Shown: positions 18,625 through 27,713 of the stretch, piece after piece
How positions within the stretch are numbered: position 1 is the first letter of the stretch
How the letters are laid out: every line of letters begins with the position of its first letter
DNA from: G965212025 sp965237985
GTDB taxonomy: Bacteria > Pseudomonadota > Gammaproteobacteria > Poriferisulfidales > Oxydemutatoraceae
DNA: 64,000 nt
Assembly (NCBI GenBank): GCA_965237985.1
Contig: OZ250161.1
Location: 310,001-374,000, forward strand
Direction of reading: 5' to 3'
Translations under genes and position numbers: made by a program
Notes under the pieces: generated by a model
Database searches by the model: none
Told to the model about the DNA's origin: nothing
What the model saw: only the letters and a program-made list of their open reading frames with translations

Positions 18625-19932
18625 ATGTCACTTGAACTTGCCGACGTAGCCGCGGAGAAAGGCATCAAATACTTTCTGATCAGTTTTGTTGATTTGTTCG
18701 GTTCCTTGCGTGCCAAGCTGGTGCCCACTCGTGCCATCCAGGAAATGCAGGAAAACGGGGCCGGTTTTGCCGGTTTTGCGACATGGCTTGACATGACACC
18801 CGCTGATCCCGACATGTTTGCTGTGCCCGACCCGAGCAGCATGATGCGGTTGCCGTGGAAGCCTGAGGTTGCCTGGCTGGCTTCCAATCTGCGCATGAAT
18901 GACCGGGATGTCGCAGCTTCACCACGGGTCGCTTTGCAAACTCAAATTACGCGTGCCGAGGCTGCCGGTTACAGAGTAAAAACCGGTGTCGAGTGCGAAT
19001 TTTTTCTCGTCAATGCTGAAGGAACGGCAATTTTCGATGCCAAAGACGTTCAACGGAAGCCCTGCTATGACCAGCAGGCATTGATGCGTTGCTATCCCAT
19101 TATCAGTGAAATCTGCGACTGCATGGAAATATTGGGGTGGGAGCCCTACCAGAACGATCATGAAGATGCTAACGGTCAGTTTGAAATGAACTGGGCTTAT
19201 GACGATGCACTGACGACTGCTGACCGACACGTGTTTTTCAAGTACATGGTAAAAGCCATTGCTGAAAAGCATGGTGCGCGCGCGACCTTCGCACCAAAAC
19301 CATTTGCCGAGCTGACCGGTAATGGCTGCCATGCGCATGTTTCAGTGTGGAATAGAGAAGGGACGGAAAACCTTTTTCACGATGCCGGAGACGAACTTGG
19401 CTTGTCTCGCTTTGCCTACCTTTTCCTGGGTGGGATGATGCACAATGCGCCAGCCCTGTGCGCCATTTTCAATCCCACCGTAAACAGCTACAAGCGTATT
19501 GGCGCTCCCGTCACGACATCGGGGGCCACTTGGGCGCCGAATGCTGTGACGTACTCCGGCAACAATCGCACGCACATGATCAGAGTGCCCGACGCGGGTC
19601 GCTTTGAGTTGCGTTTAATGGACGGAGCGACGAACCCCTACCTGCTGCAGGCAGGAATAGTCGCTGCTGGACTTGATGGTGTCGAAAACGAGCGTGACCC
19701 CGGTAAGCCGCTTTACGTCAACATGTACGAGGAAGGGCAAAAGATTGGGGCAGTCACGGAGTTGTCGTCAAACCTCCTGGACGCGTTGCACCTGTTTGAA
19801 CAGAGCGAGCCCCTCAGGAAAGCCTTTGGTGATGAACTGGTTGATGCCTACAGCAAGCTCAAGATGCACGAGTGGCATGATTTCAGTGGCCACCTGAGTG
19901 TCTGGGAGAGACAAAACACCTTAGACTGCTAG
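18625..19932 (+). CDS. gmaS: Gamma-glutamylmethylamide synthetase (GS-type III-like)
   Basis: A 435-residue glutamine synthetase homologue of the length typical for GmaS and GlnT. Active-site segments are GVECEFFLV, NDHEDANGQFEMNWAYDD, FAPKPFAELTGNGCHAHVSVW, NPTVNSYKRIG and RVPDAGRFELRLMDGATNPY. GmaS ligates methylamine to glutamate with ATP, the first step of the N-methylglutamate pathway. It follows mgdD by nine bases, so it is co-transcribed with mgdABCD. GlnT-like glutamine synthetases are close relatives; the position next to mgd genes is the main reason for the call. A second, longer homologue is encoded at 4253. Confidence 0.9.
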   Translation: MSLELADVAAEKGIKYFLISFVDLFGSLRAKLVPTRAIQEMQENGAGFAGFATWLDMTPADPDMFAVPDPSSMMRLPWKPEVAWLASNLRMNDRDVAASPRVALQTQITRAEAAGYRVKTGVECEFFLVNAEGTAIFDAKDVQRKPCYDQQALMRCYPIISEICDCMEILGWEPYQNDHEDANGQFEMNWAYDDALTTADRHVFFKYMVKAIAEKHGARATFAPKPFAELTGNGCHAHVSVWNREGTENLFHDAGDELGLSRFAYLFLGGMMHNAPALCAIFNPTVNSYKRIGAPVTTSGATWAPNAVTYSGNNRTHMIRVPDAGRFELRLMDGATNPYLLQAGIVAAGLDGVENERDPGKPLYVNMYEEGQKIGAVTELSSNLLDALHLFEQSEPLRKAFGDELVDAYSKLKMHEWHDFSGHLSVWERQNTLDC

Positions 19933-20010
19933 TCAGCGTCGATGTGGCGACTTCTCGTACCGGCGGCGGATTCAGCCGGGCACAGGTCCGGTCGAGAAAA
20001 CGGTCGTTGT

Positions 20011-20271
20011 TCAGAAAGATTTTCGGGCAGCATTGCGAAAATACCGGGTTACTCCGATGAGACTGATAAGCGCCCACGAAACCTCAATGATGAAAGCCGA
20101 CAAATTAAAGTCGTAAAGCAACGATGTTCCCACCAACCCCGCACCCAGTGCATTGATCCCCGAGTACCAGATACTCTTGCTGGACAATTTTTCCATTTGC
20201 AAAAGGAGGTAGGTGATCAGGACCAATCCCACGCCAATATTTCCGGCTAAATCGTGCAGTTCGTATTCCAT
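20011..20271 (-). CDS. Small membrane protein, CBU_0592-like
   Basis: An 86-residue protein on the minus strand, start at 20271 behind AGGAGAAAGTAAA. It has three hydrophobic segments (NIGVGLVLITYLLLQM, GINALGAGLVGTSLLYDF, FIIEVSWALISLIGVTRYF) and an N-terminal LHDLAGNIGV typical of the CBU_0592-type integral membrane family, whose function is unknown. It is a lone convergent gene after gmaS. The good ribosome binding site and family resemblance make it real. Confidence 0.8.
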   Translation of the reverse strand: MEYELHDLAGNIGVGLVLITYLLLQMEKLSSKSIWYSGINALGAGLVGTSLLYDFNLSAFIIEVSWALISLIGVTRYFRNAARKSF

Positions 20272-20665
20272 TTTACTTTCTCCTGCTGAGACCAGGTGAT
20301 GTTGTGGTGAAAACCGGTTCAGCAGGTTCGCTTCCCGTTTTCAGCTACTACCGCCCGTGAGTTTGCCATAAGATTGACTGCCAAATCTAAAGAGAAATGG
20401 TCCTGCCCGTTCATCTTGGAGAAGCCTGTGTTTCTGACAGAGAGCGGGGGCAGGAACCAACGCTCTTGGAAAAATTTTATTCGTCTCGGTGTTTTTTTAC
20501 AGTATGTCGCTGACGTGATGGTTGTGTTTCTGAGCGAAGAGTCAGCGCAATGGGGCTGCGTCGGCAAGCCGTATTTGTGCGCGTATAGTAGGACTGTGTT
20601 GAATTTTCGCCTGCACTTGGCAAGCGGTTCTTGTGGGTATCACAAGAACAGGAGAGGTGGATTGA
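20272..20665. other. Intergenic region
   Basis: About 390 bp between the divergent small membrane protein gene and the AAA ATPase. One open frame (20374-20688) overlaps the ATPase start and has no recognisable product. No promoter pair stands out. Confidence 0.4.
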
Positions 20666-22095
20666 TTGATCAAAAAACTATTCATTAGGGATGTTTGCTG
20701 CTTTAGGGATGTTCGCTGCTTTGTCGGCAGACAAGAGTTGAACATACGCCCGATAACCTTCTTGGTGGGCGAAAACAGTACTGGAAAGTCGACTGCTCTC
20801 GGGTGTTTCCATGTCTTGCACAAATTTTTGTTTGCTGACGACACCCTCATCCCCAGGCTTGACTTCAATTGCGAACCGTATCAAATGGGCACATTCTTCG
20901 ACGTGGTCAGAAGGTCGAAACCCGTGAAGTGCAGCTTTCAGATGGGGTTTGAATTTCAGCTCAAGAAAGGGGAAGCACCTGCAGAAATACTGCTCACCTT
21001 AGAGCCTTCGGAAAAGACATCTGAGCCAATTGTCCAGGAATCGAGAATATCCGCTGCAGATGATGAACTCGTCGTGAAGGAGATGGAGGCAGGTGCAGAA
21101 CAGAATGATGCCAGTACCCTTGATGGTTTTCTATTTCCTGAAAAGATGTTTCTCACACTGGAAAAAAAAGAAAAGGGAAGGAGGTTTACATGTTCTCTAC
21201 AGCCTTCGAGAAATCTTTTGCGTGCCTTCATTTTAGCTTGTTATCCTCATTTTCAAAGTTTTCCCAAGGGCATTCTCGACAGATTGCCCAAGGAAGTCCA
21301 AGCATGGTTCAGCAGTCTTAAGGCCTCACCGCTTTTCCATTCCCTTAGTTTCCTGAGATCCTTGTACTACCGGCATCCCCCGGTGCTCCGGCATTCCTCG
21401 GCGCACCTGGGTTTTCCCGGCGTATACAGTTTTGCCCCTATTCGTTCCAACACACAGCGCACCTATGATCCCTTGCGGGTAGACGCAGACAGTCCAGACG
21501 GTAGTGATACGCCCATGGTGCTCATGTCTATGGCGTGGACGGACAGGAAAGAATGGGATCGGTTGAAGGAACAACTCACTGAATTTGGCAACACTTCGGG
21601 ATTGTTTGAGGGGATTTATGTCAAGAGGTTTGGGCGTGGCACGCATTACCAATTTCAATTGCAAATTACAGTCAAAGGGCCGAAAGTGAATCTTGTCGAT
21701 GTGGGTTATGGCGTAGGCCAGCTCCTGCCCATTCTAGTACGCGTCATCACGGATCCTGTACCCAGACAATTCTTGTTGCAACAGCCAGAGGTGCATTTGC
21801 ATCCTAGGACACAGGCAGAATTGTCTTCCTTCTTGATTGATTTTGCCAAAGAATACGGGCATAGTTTCATCATCGAAACACACAATGATTACATGGTCGA
21901 CCGCGCTCGTATCGCCATCAGGAAGAAAAAGATCGAGTCAGAGGATGTTTCGCTCATTTACTTTGCTGCGCCGGCAACAAGGTTCGGGTGCGTAACATCG
22001 GGTTTGATGAGCAGGGGAATATTTTAGAATCACCCAAAGCTTACCGAGATTTTTTTCTAAAAGAGTTTGATGATTTGCTCGGCTTCACGAGTTAA
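20666..22095 (+). pseudogene. AAA family ATPase (DUF3696-type), 3' frameshift
   Basis: The first 453 codons encode an OLD/ABC-like AAA ATPase: Walker A GENSTGKST (about residues 35-43), a QQPEVHLHPRTQAELSSF segment combining signature and Walker B, and an ETHNDYMVDRAR H-loop region. Near 21975 the frame breaks: the translated frame ends ATRFGCVTSGLMSRGIF. One frame over, the sequence reads GNKVRVRNIGFDEQGNIL and continues to a natural end at TAA 22093-22095, ending LLGFTS. One indel therefore removed about 40 C-terminal residues. The start also carries a six-codon tandem duplication (20687-20722). A PIN-nuclease gene starts five bases after the restored stop. The pair looks like an inactivated defence or toxin-antitoxin-like module; a sequencing error at the indel is the alternative. 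Confidence 0.8.
20687..20722 (+). repeat. 18-bp in-frame tandem duplication in the ATPase start
   Basis: AGGGATGTTTGCTGCTTT (20687-20704) is followed by AGGGATGTTCGCTGCTTT (20705-20722), one mismatch. It inserts six residues, giving RDVCCFRDVRCF, where a single RDVRCF would suit the first beta strand before Walker A. Confidence 0.8.
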
Positions 22096-22100
22096 GCGTC

Positions 22101-22535
22101 ATGTGCCTCATTTTGGACACGAATAGATATGGTGATTTCCTTTAGGGGAAAGAGGATATGAAGCCAGTCATGAAATGACTTAGAACCGAAAAGGGGAAAC
22201 TTACCTATTCCCCTACTAAAAAAATGGAAAGGGAATTAGGCAAATGCAAAGAGATGAAAACATTACTTGCCGAATATGGCCGTGGAGGGAGTGCCCTGAA
22301 AGTTAACAGGCAGCTGGTAGAAGAAAAAAAGAAGGAGTTGCATCATTTGAAGTCTAACGACCCCGACATCATCGCTTTGGCATTGATTTCCAAAGTCAGA
22401 CTGCTGGTTTCGCAAGACCGGAATCTACAGATAGATTTTAAAGAGCAGTGCAAAAAAGGAAAAATCTATACAAGCCAGAAACACCAACATTTGCTCAACA
22501 ACAAAATTTGCAAAGTGCCTGGGACGGCTTGCTAA
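22101..22535 (+). pseudogene. PIN-domain nuclease remnant with two in-frame stops
   Basis: ATG 22101 opens MCLILDTNRYGDFL, the classic PIN N-terminus with the first acidic residue (Asp 6). TAG at 22143-22145 (codon 15) and TGA at 22176-22178 (codon 26) interrupt the same frame, which then continues as the 103-residue open frame from 22224. That part has NDPDIIALALISKVRLLVSQD followed by LQIDF, the distal PIN acidic cluster. Read through both stops, the product would be about 144 residues, normal for a PIN protein. PIN domains cleave RNA. It is five bases downstream of the ATPase and presumably was its effector partner. The TGA probably replaces a Trp codon. The gene cannot make the whole domain as it stands. 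Confidence 0.8.
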
Positions 22536-22829
22536 AACTCGTAAACGAGAAAAGATCCGCAAAACTTCATGAGATGCGGGGGAAATCAGCCTTTCTGAGA
22601 GACAGCAGAATCGTTCCTTTGAGCTGAGGTTTTTGCCTCATGATGGGTTGTCTTAAAAACAGACAGGAAAAGTATCGGATAGAAGGAAAACGGCAGAATG
22701 ACAGGGAATCGCCACGTTGGTGGCGCGTCAAAACTGTCGTCCGAGATGAGTTCCCTCCTTCTTTGCCAATGTTTCGGGTTTCACGGATGGTGTATCAATG
22801 AAAATTGCCGGGATTGAGCTTCTCAGTCC
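22536..22829. other. Intergenic region between PIN and SIR2 remnants
   Basis: About 290 bp with no gene. A short TGAGG/CCTCA hairpin (around 22625) is visible without a T tract. The stretch may include lost 5' sequence of the SIR2 gene. Confidence 0.4.
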
Positions 22830-23404
22830 TTGGTGTCTGCCTTGAGAGACCATAGGTTGGTGGTATTCGCGGGGGCGGGTGTATCGAGACAAAAAGATGG
22901 CAAAGCTCTGACTTTTGAAGAACTGGCAGGACGGATCGCGAAAGATACGGGCAAAGAGAAAGAGAAGCAAAGAGTCCGACGATCGTTTCCTGGGGAGGCT
23001 CAAAGAAGCTGGGCCACTTGTTCATCAGCTGGCTGATAAAGTGATCCGCAAAGCTGATATGCAGCCAAACAAACTGCATGAAACTCTCCTGTGTTTCTGT
23101 TCTGGTGCACAGTTGGTTCGGATTGTCTCACCAGCAATTTTGACTAGCTTTTCAAGGAGGCGGCGAAAAAAGTATCCGGCAAAGATTTTCCCGAGGTATT
23201 TCGGGCACCCGCGCTACCTTTAGGAGGTAAATTCAAGGGGATTGTCCGCGTTCACGTCCCCTTGTTTGTCCGGAGGAAATGGTGCTGACTGACCGGGACT
23301 TTGGCCGCGCCTATTTGACTGAAGATTGGGCAAGGTGTTTTCTCGTCGAGTGGTTCCGCGGATTCACAGTCCTTTTCGTCGGCTACAGCCACAATTTTGG
23401 GTGA
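22830..23404 (+). pseudogene. SIR2-family protein, multiply frameshifted
   Basis: Reading across three frames reconstructs a SIR2-like NAD-binding domain. Frame from TTG 22830: ALRDHRLVVFAGAGVS then LTFEELAGRIAKDTG (GAGVS is the NAD-binding Gly-rich motif). After a shift: DDRFLGRLKEAGPLVHQLAD and later KLHETLL. After a second shift: TSNFD-stop-LFKEAAKKVSG (the TNFD motif), then FRAPALPLGGKFKGIVRVH. After a third: PEEMVLTDRDFGRAYLTEDW and FTVLFVGYSHN, ending at TGA 23402-23404. At least three frameshifts and an internal TAG show a dead gene. SIR2 proteins of this kind act in antiphage defence by depleting NAD. Downstream sequence to about 23540 may hold further C-terminal remains. Confidence 0.82.
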
Positions 23405-23935
23405 CAGATTCCATTTCTTCAATTTCAACATTGCCTTTCGTCTGTTCACCAGCAGGGCAAAGTATTTTTAAGAGTATTCCGTTCCCCGATGATCGGTTTA
23501 GGGACAGCATAAGGGTCTTTGAATCACCCAGTTGAGCAGATGCGACGAATGCGCCGGCCAGGGACTTTCAGGAATCTCTTGCCTTGGCCGATTGCGGGTC
23601 GCGTCTGGTGAGCAGGCGGATGGTCGTCCGGCGCGTTCACTCCCCCTCGTCCAGTTCACGAGCATCACCTCTGAGCTGGTGGATTTTTGTGTCTGTTCCC
23701 GTGTATACCTATCATCCCGGCAAAGGCTCCAGCAGAGAAGTAGGGGGTGAAAAACGGGATGAACGTGTTTTCCCCTAATGCATGAAGCGGTTGTTTATGG
23801 CTGACTCCATCTCTTGTATAATGATCCTCCGGATCTGGGGTGCGGAGTTTTTCTCCCAGGGTATTGGTGGCTGGCGGAGTGAGAATTTCAACACTCGAGT
23901 TGAGGGCTGGTCCGTATTGAAACGGGGGGCATGAA
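23405..23935. other. Intergenic region after SIR2 remnant
   Basis: About 530 bp. The first part may be the decayed C-terminal region of the SIR2 gene. The rest holds no recognisable gene, but contains the promoter-like hexamer at 23817. Confidence 0.4.
23791..23822 (+). promoter_or_regulatory. Putative sigma-70 promoter
   Basis: A perfect TATAAT (23817-23822) with TTGTTT at 23791-23796. The 20-bp spacer is longer than optimal, so only the -10 is convincing. It lies about 115 bp ahead of the start of the 395-residue protein. Confidence 0.4.
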
Positions 23936-25123
23936 GTGAGTGAAATCAGTGCGGAGAACAAAATCAAGTACAACGAAGTTCTTTTTAAATTTGAACAAGC
24001 TGGTCGTTATGGGGAAGTCGTAGTCAGTAAAGATACAGGTGATGCCAGTCATTTTGTGGTCAGGAAAAGAAATTTTTTTGGCTGGCTGGTCAGTAATGTG
24101 AAATTCACTCTAAACATTGGTGGCTATAAAGAAAAAGTGTTGCAGGAACGAAGACTTGTCCTGAACAGTCTCCACGAGATCAGTGCCAACAAAGACGTGC
24201 GGCCGCCGCGTGATATCGGGCGTGACGAGGACGCGACTCACGTACCAGTTGAAACTGGTGTGGGGGAAGCGTCTGAGATGAACGTCGCACCAGATGTCCA
24301 ACAGAATGCCCGTACAGGGGTGCAGTCTGGTGCTGCCCAAGAGTTTGGGAATTTGGGAGCCGGTCCTACACCCGGAGCTGAGGACGTTTTCGGCCGAGTG
24401 CAGCTTCAGTTCCCTTGGAACCGGTCGCGTGCTGAGCAAGAATTGCAAGATGATCTTCGTGAAGCGAAGGGTCTCACCGCGAAAGGTGGTGCGTATCGCC
24501 AAAAAGTGGTGGCGCTATTGCGCCAGCACGCACCAATTTCCCTGAGTGCCAGGAAAGTTACGACGCTGGAACTCGTTCGTTTGTACAGCAAGTCCTACCA
24601 GATTGACGATAAGACCGCGCGAAAAAATTTCAAGTGTGGTTCCCTTCCGATCAACCTGATGCAATTCGTGCAGGTCTTTGAGAAGGACCCGTCTTTGGGG
24701 TTCAACCCTGATGGTCTGGATGCATATCTGAAAGAAAATGATTTTTTTCAAAATCCGGAGAATCTTGAGCTGGCGAAGGAATTTGCACTTTTTATACTGT
24801 CCAGTGACAAGCTTCCCCATGACAATGATTTGCTGTTTCTTTGGAATGAGTACGGCACTGTTGATCCACGGACCGGAAATCACAAAAATTGGAAGTGCCG
24901 AGGCGTGAATACGGTAAATCCTTACTTCAGCAATCGGATGGAAAGTTTTATGCGTTTAGATGAAGAGACTGATGCCGGACAAACGACAGGCAAAAACGAG
25001 ATTGCCTCGCCTGAGACTGGACGCGAAAGAGGACCAGGGAAAGTCAAAAGCCGCAAAGAAAAATCTGCGGACCGTTTTCTCGCTCGTGAATGGGTGCAGT
25101 TCAAGCAGGCCAAAGTCAGGTAA
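23936..25123 (+). CDS. Hypothetical protein, 395 residues
   Basis: A hydrophilic protein starting at GTG 23936. The N-terminal 75 residues include HFVVRKRNFFGWLVSNVKF and a basic helix. Residues about 90-155 are Gly/Ala/Gln-rich and probably disordered. The C-terminal half is compact (KTARKNFKCGSLPINLMQFVQ, FLWNEYGTVDPRTG, MESFMRL), ending in a Lys/Arg-rich tail. There is no signal peptide or membrane segment. I recognise no family; an NFFGWLVSNVKF-type start with a disordered linker recalls secreted effectors, but that is only an impression. It is flanked by gene-free DNA on both sides and follows the decayed defence patch, consistent with accessory DNA. Confidence 0.75.
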   Translation: MSEISAENKIKYNEVLFKFEQAGRYGEVVVSKDTGDASHFVVRKRNFFGWLVSNVKFTLNIGGYKEKVLQERRLVLNSLHEISANKDVRPPRDIGRDEDATHVPVETGVGEASEMNVAPDVQQNARTGVQSGAAQEFGNLGAGPTPGAEDVFGRVQLQFPWNRSRAEQELQDDLREAKGLTAKGGAYRQKVVALLRQHAPISLSARKVTTLELVRLYSKSYQIDDKTARKNFKCGSLPINLMQFVQVFEKDPSLGFNPDGLDAYLKENDFFQNPENLELAKEFALFILSSDKLPHDNDLLFLWNEYGTVDPRTGNHKNWKCRGVNTVNPYFSNRMESFMRLDEETDAGQTTGKNEIASPETGRERGPGKVKSRKEKSADRFLAREWVQFKQAKVR

Positions 25124-25628
25124 ATCGCTCCCCCTCTCGTTGCCGTGTTGTGAGTGGTGCACTGGGCTGATAGTAGAGTATTGAAGGTATATGCGTGGAA
25201 CAGTCCTGTGGGAGAGGGCACGGCCAGTTACCCTTGGAACCGCCGCAAAAGCGTTTGCCGCCTTCTGCACGTGCGACCGCCTAGGTTGTATCACGAACAG
25301 ATCTGGGGGTAGTTTCCTTCCTGATCGCCTTTGTCAACAACCAAGTGCCAGGAAATTCCAGGTGCTTCGGAAATTGCAACAAAGGGAGCAGGACCACTCA
25401 CCTGGCTGATTCATTCTGATGGCCGGCCGAGCTTCGCGCAGTGGCTGCTCATGAAATTTTTTGCTTGCCCTAGTGGCTTTGTTTGCCTGGGTGCTGTGCA
25501 AATGCAGCAGGCGAGCGGGACGCCCGCATGTGCAGTAGAAATGACAGTGAAGCTTTAGTGCGGCGGTGGGCTATCTGCCAAATGCCCCTACCGTTCGTTT
25601 TGCCTCCCGGTCGCAAGGTTGTTTCCTG
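25124..25628. other. Intergenic region
   Basis: 505 bp between convergent genes (the 395-residue protein and the RimB-RimK fusion). No gene, RNA or clear terminator recognised. Confidence 0.4.
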
Positions 25629-27002
25629 CTATACCCGCCTTTCTCCTTTGACTTGTTTTTCCACGCATTGAATCATGAGTTTGGCAATATCCTTGCCGGT
25701 AATTTCTTCGATGCCTTCCAGACCGGGTGAAGAGTTGATTTCCAGTACTTTTGGTCCTTCTCTGGAGCGAATCATGTCCACGCCCGCCGCTTTAAGACCC
25801 ATGGCTTTAGCAGAGCCGATCGCAATTTTTCTTTCGACGGAAGTAATCTTGACTTCGCTCGCTTTCCCGCCGAGGTGCAGGTTGGCTCTGAATTCCCCTG
25901 CCGCAGCCTCCCGTTCAATAGCCCCGACGACTTTTCCGTCTATCACGAAGCAGCGGATATCCTTCCCATTCGCTTCACGAATGAACTCTTGCACGAGGAT
26001 ATTGGCGCGTAAGCTTTTAAAGGCATTGATGACGCTTTCCGCGGCTTTTTTGGTTTCCGCCAGCACCACGCCTCTGCCTTGAGTCCCTTCAAGAAGTTTG
26101 ATGACTACAGGGGCACCTCCCGCCATTTCAATAATTTCTATGGTATCTACAGGCGAGTTGGCAAACCCGGTTGTGGGCATCGGTATGCCGTTATCGGAAA
26201 GAATCTGCAATGAACGCAATTTGTCTCTTGAGCGCGCAATCGAAATGGAATCGTTCAGACAGTATGCGCCGGTTGAAAGAAATTGTCGTGTGACCGCACA
26301 ACCATAAAAGGTCATGCTGGGCTTAATGCGAGGAATAACGGCATCTACCACCAGCCGTTCGCCGCCTCGGTAACGTACTTCGGGGTTTAATGAGCTGATG
26401 TTCATGTAGCACTGGCGAATATTGATGAAGTGCATGTCGTGCCCGAGTTCTTCTCCGGCTTCTATGATTCGCTTGTTGGAATAAAGGTCGGGATTGCTGG
26501 CCAGCAGCACGATCTTCAAGCCATCTTTGCCGGGCTGGACCGCTAGGTAATGCTGACGGGCATTCTCTTCGTCAAGTTCCCCGAGACAGAATGACGTATC
26601 AGGATCGATGAGCACCCGTTCTTTCATGGCTTCGCGACCGAACAGCATGCGGTAGCCCATCGAATCGCGGTTGGTCAGCGTGACTTCGATTTCCCAAGTC
26701 TCATCCCCCAGCGTGACCGGCGTTCTTATGAGCAGCCGCTTTTCTTTTATCCCGCTTGAGCTTTTGACCTCTCTCTTGCCAATGACCGCTGAACGACAAC
26801 TCTGGATGGTCTTGCGATTGCTCTGGAGGGGGTGGATGTCAAAGTGGACGTACTTTTTGCCGTCTTCTGCAAAGGGGTGAATGTTGAATGCATGGAGGGA
26901 GGAAGTTTTAGCTCCTGAATCGATCCGTGCTTTGATCATCGGCAATCCAAGTTCTGGCAAGGCACACCACTCTTCTTTGCCAATAACAATTTTTTTTGCC
27001 AT
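25629..27002 (-). CDS. rimK: RimB-RimK fusion: retropepsin-like protease plus glutamate ligase
   Basis: A 457-residue protein. The first about 150 residues form a RimB-type aspartic-protease-like domain with IDSGAKTSSLHA (the D-S/T-G catalytic-type motif) and LTNRDSMGYRMLFGREAM. From about residue 160 it is an ATP-grasp ligase of the RimK type: KIVLLASNPDLYSNKRI, SISIARSRDKLRSLQILSDN, PVVIKLLEGTQGRGVVLAE and metal-binding VLEINSSPGLEGIE. RimK adds glutamates to ribosomal protein S6 or makes poly-alpha-glutamate; RimB trims them. The two are usually separate genes, so the fusion puts writer and eraser in one chain. The gene is 36 bp downstream of the LigT-like gene and probably co-transcribed with it. 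Confidence 0.93.
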   Translation of the reverse strand: MAKKIVIGKEEWCALPELGLPMIKARIDSGAKTSSLHAFNIHPFAEDGKKYVHFDIHPLQSNRKTIQSCRSAVIGKREVKSSSGIKEKRLLIRTPVTLGDETWEIEVTLTNRDSMGYRMLFGREAMKERVLIDPDTSFCLGELDEENARQHYLAVQPGKDGLKIVLLASNPDLYSNKRIIEAGEELGHDMHFINIRQCYMNISSLNPEVRYRGGERLVVDAVIPRIKPSMTFYGCAVTRQFLSTGAYCLNDSISIARSRDKLRSLQILSDNGIPMPTTGFANSPVDTIEIIEMAGGAPVVIKLLEGTQGRGVVLAETKKAAESVINAFKSLRANILVQEFIREANGKDIRCFVIDGKVVGAIEREAAAGEFRANLHLGGKASEVKITSVERKIAIGSAKAMGLKAAGVDMIRSREGPKVLEINSSPGLEGIEEITGKDIAKLMIQCVEKQVKGERRV

Positions 27003-27038
27003 GTTAGGCCTTCATCGGGAAATAAACCGTGCTGTTCT

Positions 27039-27713
27039 TTATTCGGTTTTCAGAGGAATTTCGGCGTTGTCCCCGCCGTCGGAGACTTCCGCAAGCCACG
27101 GAAGTATAGCAGAGCAGCTACCCTCTGCAGGAATCCGGCGATGTGTCGCATATCGTGCTTTTCGAGTGGCTAAAATATTTCGCGGGCGATGCTTCCGGCT
27201 AGGCCCGAGGCGAAAAAGATGGGCTGGACGCCAGGTTTTTGGGTCATGATCTTGGGACATGGTGACCAATCGTATGGCTTCGAATTTCATGCACACTTTG
27301 CCGAGTGTGGATAATTTTTTGGCAAGATGTTCTTTGATTTCGTTTTGAAGATGACCGTAGACGAGGCTTAAATGAGGTTTAAAAAGTGCGTGTTTTACTC
27401 CGAAATGCTTTTTTATGGCTTTTTGTGCCAGTTTCATTGCCAGGGTATCCGCCACTTCCAGGTAAAAACAGCGAAAATATGTGTTTTGCCAGCCATAGTC
27501 CTGCAAGGTGACCCTGAATGGGGGTAAATAAGCACTTAGTGCCTGGGTTTTTGTCACCACTTGGGCCTGTGGCTGTGTCAGCCTTCCGACAAGCGTAACG
27601 TGAGGGGGGAACGCGATAGAACCAAAGTACCCTGCCAGTTTTTCAATCCATGCCTGCAAGAGGCTGGCTTCTGGTTCTGATGGTACGAGCCACAGGGCAA
27701 AGTCTTTTTGCAT
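27039..27713 (-). CDS. 2H phosphoesterase (LigT / cyclic phosphodiesterase-like)
   Basis: A 224-residue protein with the two signature motifs of the 2H superfamily: FPPHVTLVG (about residue 37) and FKPHLSLVYG (about residue 111). These enzymes open 2',3'-cyclic phosphates or act on 2'-5' RNA linkages; the natural substrate is unknown. The conserved fold ends near residue 170 (AHLFRLGP). The remaining 55 residues are Arg/Ser-rich and look like an unselected extension, perhaps after loss of the original stop. Upstream partner of the RimB-RimK gene on the minus strand. Confidence 0.85.
   Translation of the reverse strand: MQKDFALWLVPSEPEASLLQAWIEKLAGYFGSIAFPPHVTLVGRLTQPQAQVVTKTQALSAYLPPFRVTLQDYGWQNTYFRCFYLEVADTLAMKLAQKAIKKHFGVKHALFKPHLSLVYGHLQNEIKEHLAKKLSTLGKVCMKFEAIRLVTMSQDHDPKTWRPAHLFRLGPSRKHRPRNILATRKARYATHRRIPAEGSCSAILPWLAEVSDGGDNAEIPLKTE

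Noticed and set aside
22143..22178. Stop readthrough or recoding in the PIN gene
   Set aside because: Two different stops (TAG and TGA) within 12 codons and a broken partner gene fit decay better; no recoding hairpin is visible.
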